NCBI GenBank assembly: GCA_003551745.1 | Contig: PUNI01000346.1 | Coordinates: forward strand, 1 to 7,529 | Source of the DNA: Paracoccaceae bacterium | GTDB lineage: Bacteria; Pseudomonadota; Alphaproteobacteria; Rhodobacterales; Rhodobacteraceae | Direction: 5' to 3' | Length of the DNA: 7,529 bases | Position numbers and translations under genes: made by a program | The notes under the pieces: generated by a model | The model's input: the letters and a program-made list of their open reading frames with translations, nothing else | What the model was told of the DNA's origin: nothing | The model's database searches: none | Part shown: positions 5,800 to 7,529 of the stretch, piece by piece | Layout: each line of letters opens with the position of its first letter | How positions within the stretch are numbered: the stretch's first letter is position 1

Positions 5800-6327
5800 T
5801 TATGGCTCCCCGCGGTCCCTCCACGCCGGCCCCTGGCGCGCCTCGCGGCCTCGGCGCTGCGCGAGTGTTTGCAGCCGGTTGGCGTAGGCGGCGCGCTCGG
5901 CCTCCGTCATGGCCGCAACCCGCTCGACCAGAAGCTCCCGCGCCAGGCTTTGCCGATCGGCGGCGCGTGCGCCCTGCCTGACCAGTACCGCCTCCAGCGC
6001 GGCCGGATCGAACGGCCGGGCCCGCAGGATCTCCAGCGCCGTTGAAAGATCCGATTGCCGCTCGGCGCGCAAGTCGCGCAGCGCCGGGCCGCGGTCGCGC
6101 CACGCCGCGCGCAGCGCAGCGCGGTCGGTCGGTTCAAGCGCCGCGGCATAGCGCATGGTCCCGAAATCGACCTGCACCGCCCGTGGCGTCGACACACCGC
6201 CACGGGTCCAGACCATGCCCAGCACGACGCCCAGCACGAGGAGGTTGACGGCCAGAGACAGCACCAGCGCCGTCCCGAGCACCCGGTGGCGCCTCGGTCC
6301 AGGCGGTCCTGCAGCGGGATGCGACAT
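5800..6327 (-). CDS. Membrane-anchored periplasmic helical protein (Spy/CnrX/ZraP-like)
   Basis: A 175-residue protein with a short basic N-terminus, one transmembrane helix (about 17-40) and a periplasmic, Arg/Ala-rich helical domain (about 50-165). The pattern LEPTDRAALRAAW (64-76) and MTEAERAAYANRL (140-152) resembles the LTxxER-type helices of Spy/CpxP and the Metal_resist (heavy-metal sensor) fold. The anchored layout is that of CnrX, which holds an anti-sigma factor inactive until it binds Ni or Co. However, the domain after the membrane helix has no His and no Cys, so CnrX-type histidine ligands are missing. AGGAGG (6341-6336), overlapping the stop of the preceding gene and 8 bases from the ATG, supports the start and tight coupling. 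It is third in the sigma operon. Role is inferred: sensor, chaperone or both. Confidence 0.78.
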   Translation of the reverse strand: MSHPAAGPPGPRRHRVLGTALVLSLAVNLLVLGVVLGMVWTRGGVSTPRAVQVDFGTMRYAAALEPTDRAALRAAWRDRGPALRDLRAERQSDLSTALEILRARPFDPAALEAVLVRQGARAADRQSLARELLVERVAAMTEAERAAYANRLQTLAQRRGREARQGPAWRDRGEP

Positions 6328-6341
6328 CGTGCGGCCCTCCT

Positions 6342-6677
6342 TCAGTCGGCCAGGAGATCGGCGGGGTCGGCCACGCCCGCAAGCAGTTCGACCCCGAAGA
6401 GCGCCTCTTCCAGCGCCAGCACGGATCCCGGCGGGGCTGCGCCGATCCAGACGCCGACGAGCAGTGCCCCCGTCAGGGTGGCCGGTATCGCGACCGGGCC
6501 GAACAGGCCTCCGAACCGGCCACGCCAGCCGAGGGCGCCGGGCCGGTGCCGCTCGGCATCGGCAAGAACACGCGCCAGCAACGCCCCGTCGGGCCGCGGC
6601 GAACGGGCGCGCAACGTGGCGAAGCCGGCGTCAAGGCGGCGGTCGTCGGCGTCGTCGGGCTCAGGGGTCGTCATCAT
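6342..6677 (-). CDS. Small single-pass membrane protein, probable anti-sigma factor
   Basis: A 111-residue protein. It has an acidic start (MMTTPEPDDADDRRLD), a cytoplasmic segment with SPRPDGALLARVLADAERH (26-44), one hydrophobic helix (about 58-81) and a short acidic C-terminus ending DPADLLAD, probably periplasmic. No zinc-binding anti-sigma motif (HxxxCxxC) and no catalytic motif is present. It overlaps the sigma gene by 17 bases and is followed after 14 bases by the periplasmic protein. This fits the CnrY position of a sigma/anti-sigma/sensor set, where a short N-terminal peptide binds the sigma factor. I recall close relatives in Rhodobacteraceae carrying an unrelated enzyme name, dihydroorotate dehydrogenase, which this sequence does not support. 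The anti-sigma role is inference from context and topology. The ATG at 6674 is an equally good start. Confidence 0.72.
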   Translation of the reverse strand: MMTTPEPDDADDRRLDAGFATLRARSPRPDGALLARVLADAERHRPGALGWRGRFGGLFGPVAIPATLTGALLVGVWIGAAPPGSVLALEEALFGVELLAGVADPADLLAD

Positions 6678-7245
6678 GATATCCCAGCGTTTCGCGCCGG
6701 GGGGCCAGCGCGGTCGTCAGCCCCCGCCTGCCGCGGGCAACGAGGCTCTCCACGGCTTCCACACCACAGCCCATCACCGTGGCGATCTCCGGGTTGGAAA
6801 GCCCCTCGATGTGGCGCAGGACCACCGCCTGACGCTGGCGCTCGGGCAGGCACAGAAGCGCGGCTTCCAGAGCCGCGGTGCGGTCGGCGCGGATCAGCAC
6901 CTGCACCGCGGCCGGAGCGGGATCGGCCGGATCGCCCGCGGCGTCGAGCGCCACTGACCGACGCCGGCGCAGCCGGTCCGTGCAGAGGTTGGCCGTCACC
7001 CGGTAGAGCCATGTCGACACCTGCGCCTCGCCCGGCCGCCAGCGCGGCGCGATCTGCCAGAGCCGCAGCATCGCCTCCTGCGCCACGTCCTCGGCTTCCG
7101 CGACATCGCCCAGCAGCCGGGCGGCGAAGCCCAGCACACGGCCCAGGTGCCGGTCGGCCAGCCGACGCGCCGCCCGCCCGTCGCCGGCGGCATAGGCCGC
7201 CAGAAGTGCCGCGTCCTCCGAGCCATCCCCTTGCGCGTTCCGCAT
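6661..7245 (-). CDS. ECF-family RNA polymerase sigma factor
   Basis: A 194-residue sigma factor with only regions 2 and 4. Region 2 (about 25-96) has the core-binding and -10 recognition part: AEAEDVAQEAMLRLWQ (49-64), then VSTWLYRVTANLCTDRLRR (76-94). Region 4 (about 126-178) has LPERQRQAVVLRHIEGLS (133-150) and the helix-turn-helix NPEIATVMGCGVEAVESLVARGRRG (in two parts, 151-165 and 166-175). Its length is typical. An in-frame TAG shortly upstream of the ATG at 7245 rules out a longer start; the Shine-Dalgarno is weak (AGGG about 11 bases away). It overlaps the next gene by 17 bases, a sign of coupled translation with its probable anti-sigma partner. ECF factors usually drive their own operon; no promoter motif could be recognised in 7246-7308. 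Confidence 0.93.
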   Translation of the reverse strand: MRNAQGDGSEDAALLAAYAAGDGRAARRLADRHLGRVLGFAARLLGDVAEAEDVAQEAMLRLWQIAPRWRPGEAQVSTWLYRVTANLCTDRLRRRRSVALDAAGDPADPAPAAVQVLIRADRTAALEAALLCLPERQRQAVVLRHIEGLSNPEIATVMGCGVEAVESLVARGRRGLTTALAPRRETLGYHDDDP

Positions 7246-7264
7246 CTTGCATGGGCCCTACTCC

Positions 7265-7280
7265 CGGGCTGCCCAGCCCG
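7265..7280 (-). promoter_or_regulatory. Hairpin between the EF-hand gene and the sigma gene
   Basis: CGGGCT (7265-7270) pairs with AGCCCG (7275-7280) around GCCC. It lies 28 bases after the EF-hand stop and 19 bases before the sigma start, in a 63-base gap. It could weaken read-through or hold the sigma ribosome site closed. There is no T tract on the minus strand. Confidence 0.3.
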
Positions 7281-7308
7281 CAAGCCGACCGGCCCGCGGG
7301 AGGTGCCA

Positions 7309-7529
7309 TCAGTCCCGCGACGGTTTGCGGCGCAGCCCGCCGCGCCCCTTTGCCCGGCTTTCGAGCGCGGCCTCGAACTCGGCCCGGCTGATCACGCCGT
7401 CGCCGTCCGCATCGATCCTGTCGAAATCGAGCCAGGGCGGAGCCATCCCCGCGCCGGTCCTCCGACCGCGCTCGACCTGCAGCCGCGGGCCGCGCTCGCG
7501 CCAGCCCGGCTCGGCCCGGGCCGCGCGCA
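7309..7529 (-). CDS. EF-hand protein, C-terminal part (cut by window edge)
   Basis: An open frame runs from the window edge to TGA at 7311-7309, giving 73 codons. It has a Pro/Arg-rich stretch, then a canonical EF-hand calcium loop, DADGDGVISRAE, framed by DFDRI before and FEAALESRAKGR after, and a basic tail ending KPSRD. All loop positions fit: Asp at 1, 3 and 5, Gly at 6, Ile at 8 and Glu at 12. Relatives of this type in Rhodobacteraceae are usually small exported proteins with two or more EF-hands, so the missing part probably holds a signal peptide and further loops; this cannot be seen. An internal ATG at 7446 would give a 45-residue product but is not needed. It is on the same strand as, and 63 bases ahead of, the sigma gene, so it may be in the same operon. 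Confidence 0.8.
   Translation of the reverse strand, partial: RAARAEPGWRERGPRLQVERGRRTGAGMAPPWLDFDRIDADGDGVISRAEFEAALESRAKGRGGLRRKPSRD

Noticed and set aside
4705..6045. 446-codon plus-strand frame within and past pleD
   Set aside because: It is a +1 shadow of pleD with Arg/Ala/Gly-rich composition, and it runs on antisense into the sensor gene.
3875..6103. Minus-strand open frame of 742 codons across pleD
   Set aside because: It lies opposite the well-supported pleD and overlaps DUF3572 and the sensor gene in other frames. Its composition is low-complexity and no motif is seen.
6546..7391. Plus-strand frame of 281 codons opposite the sigma gene
   Set aside because: It is antisense to the ECF sigma and EF-hand genes, with proline/arginine-rich shadow composition.
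1..7529. Mobile element, phage, CRISPR, toxin-antitoxin or defence system
   Set aside because: No transposase, integrase, repeat-spacer array, tRNA or toxin/antitoxin pair was recognised; all genes fit the normal chromosome of the group.

Overview
This is a very GC-rich window (roughly 70% by eye) whose genes match the Rhodobacteraceae (Rhodobacter/Rhodovulum-type Alphaproteobacteria). The assignment rests on the ilvE-petP-petR neighbourhood, a PleD that aligns residue for residue with the Caulobacter protein, a DUF3572 protein, and an ECF sigma operon with a periplasmic helical protein. It reads as ordinary chromosome. I found no tRNA, rRNA, CRISPR array, insertion sequence or phage gene.

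Layout. (1) 1-308, minus: the N-terminal third of the branched-chain aminotransferase IlvE, cut by the window edge. (2) 309-508: a divergent regulatory region with three consecutive inverted repeats. (3) 509-1741, plus: a two-gene operon, PetP (MarR-type) and PetR (OmpR-type response regulator). R. capsulatus PetR is known to be needed for photosynthetic and respiratory growth. Tandem hairpins follow petR. (4) 1917-2990, plus: a medium-chain zinc alcohol dehydrogenase of the secondary-alcohol type, with two palindromes in its leader. (5) 2987-4046, minus: a DUF3572 gene followed by a HAD phosphatase. The HAD gene and the dehydrogenase share one CTAG as their convergent stop codons. (6) 4208-5599, plus: PleD, a response-regulator diguanylate cyclase with an intact active site and product-inhibition site. 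(7) 5800-7529, minus: an operon of an EF-hand protein (cut by the edge), an ECF sigma factor, a single-pass membrane protein that is probably the anti-sigma factor, and a membrane-anchored periplasmic helical protein of the Spy/CnrX type.

How the genes work together. Three signalling units sit side by side: PetPR (transcription), PleD (c-di-GMP synthesis) and a CnrYXH-like trans-envelope sigma module. The last is the best candidate for something under-described. It has the architecture of a metal-sensing module, but its periplasmic protein has no histidine or cysteine in the sensor region, and it lies downstream of an EF-hand gene. The real signal may therefore not be a heavy metal.

Limits: family calls come from recognising motifs by eye. 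No alignment, folding or database search was run.
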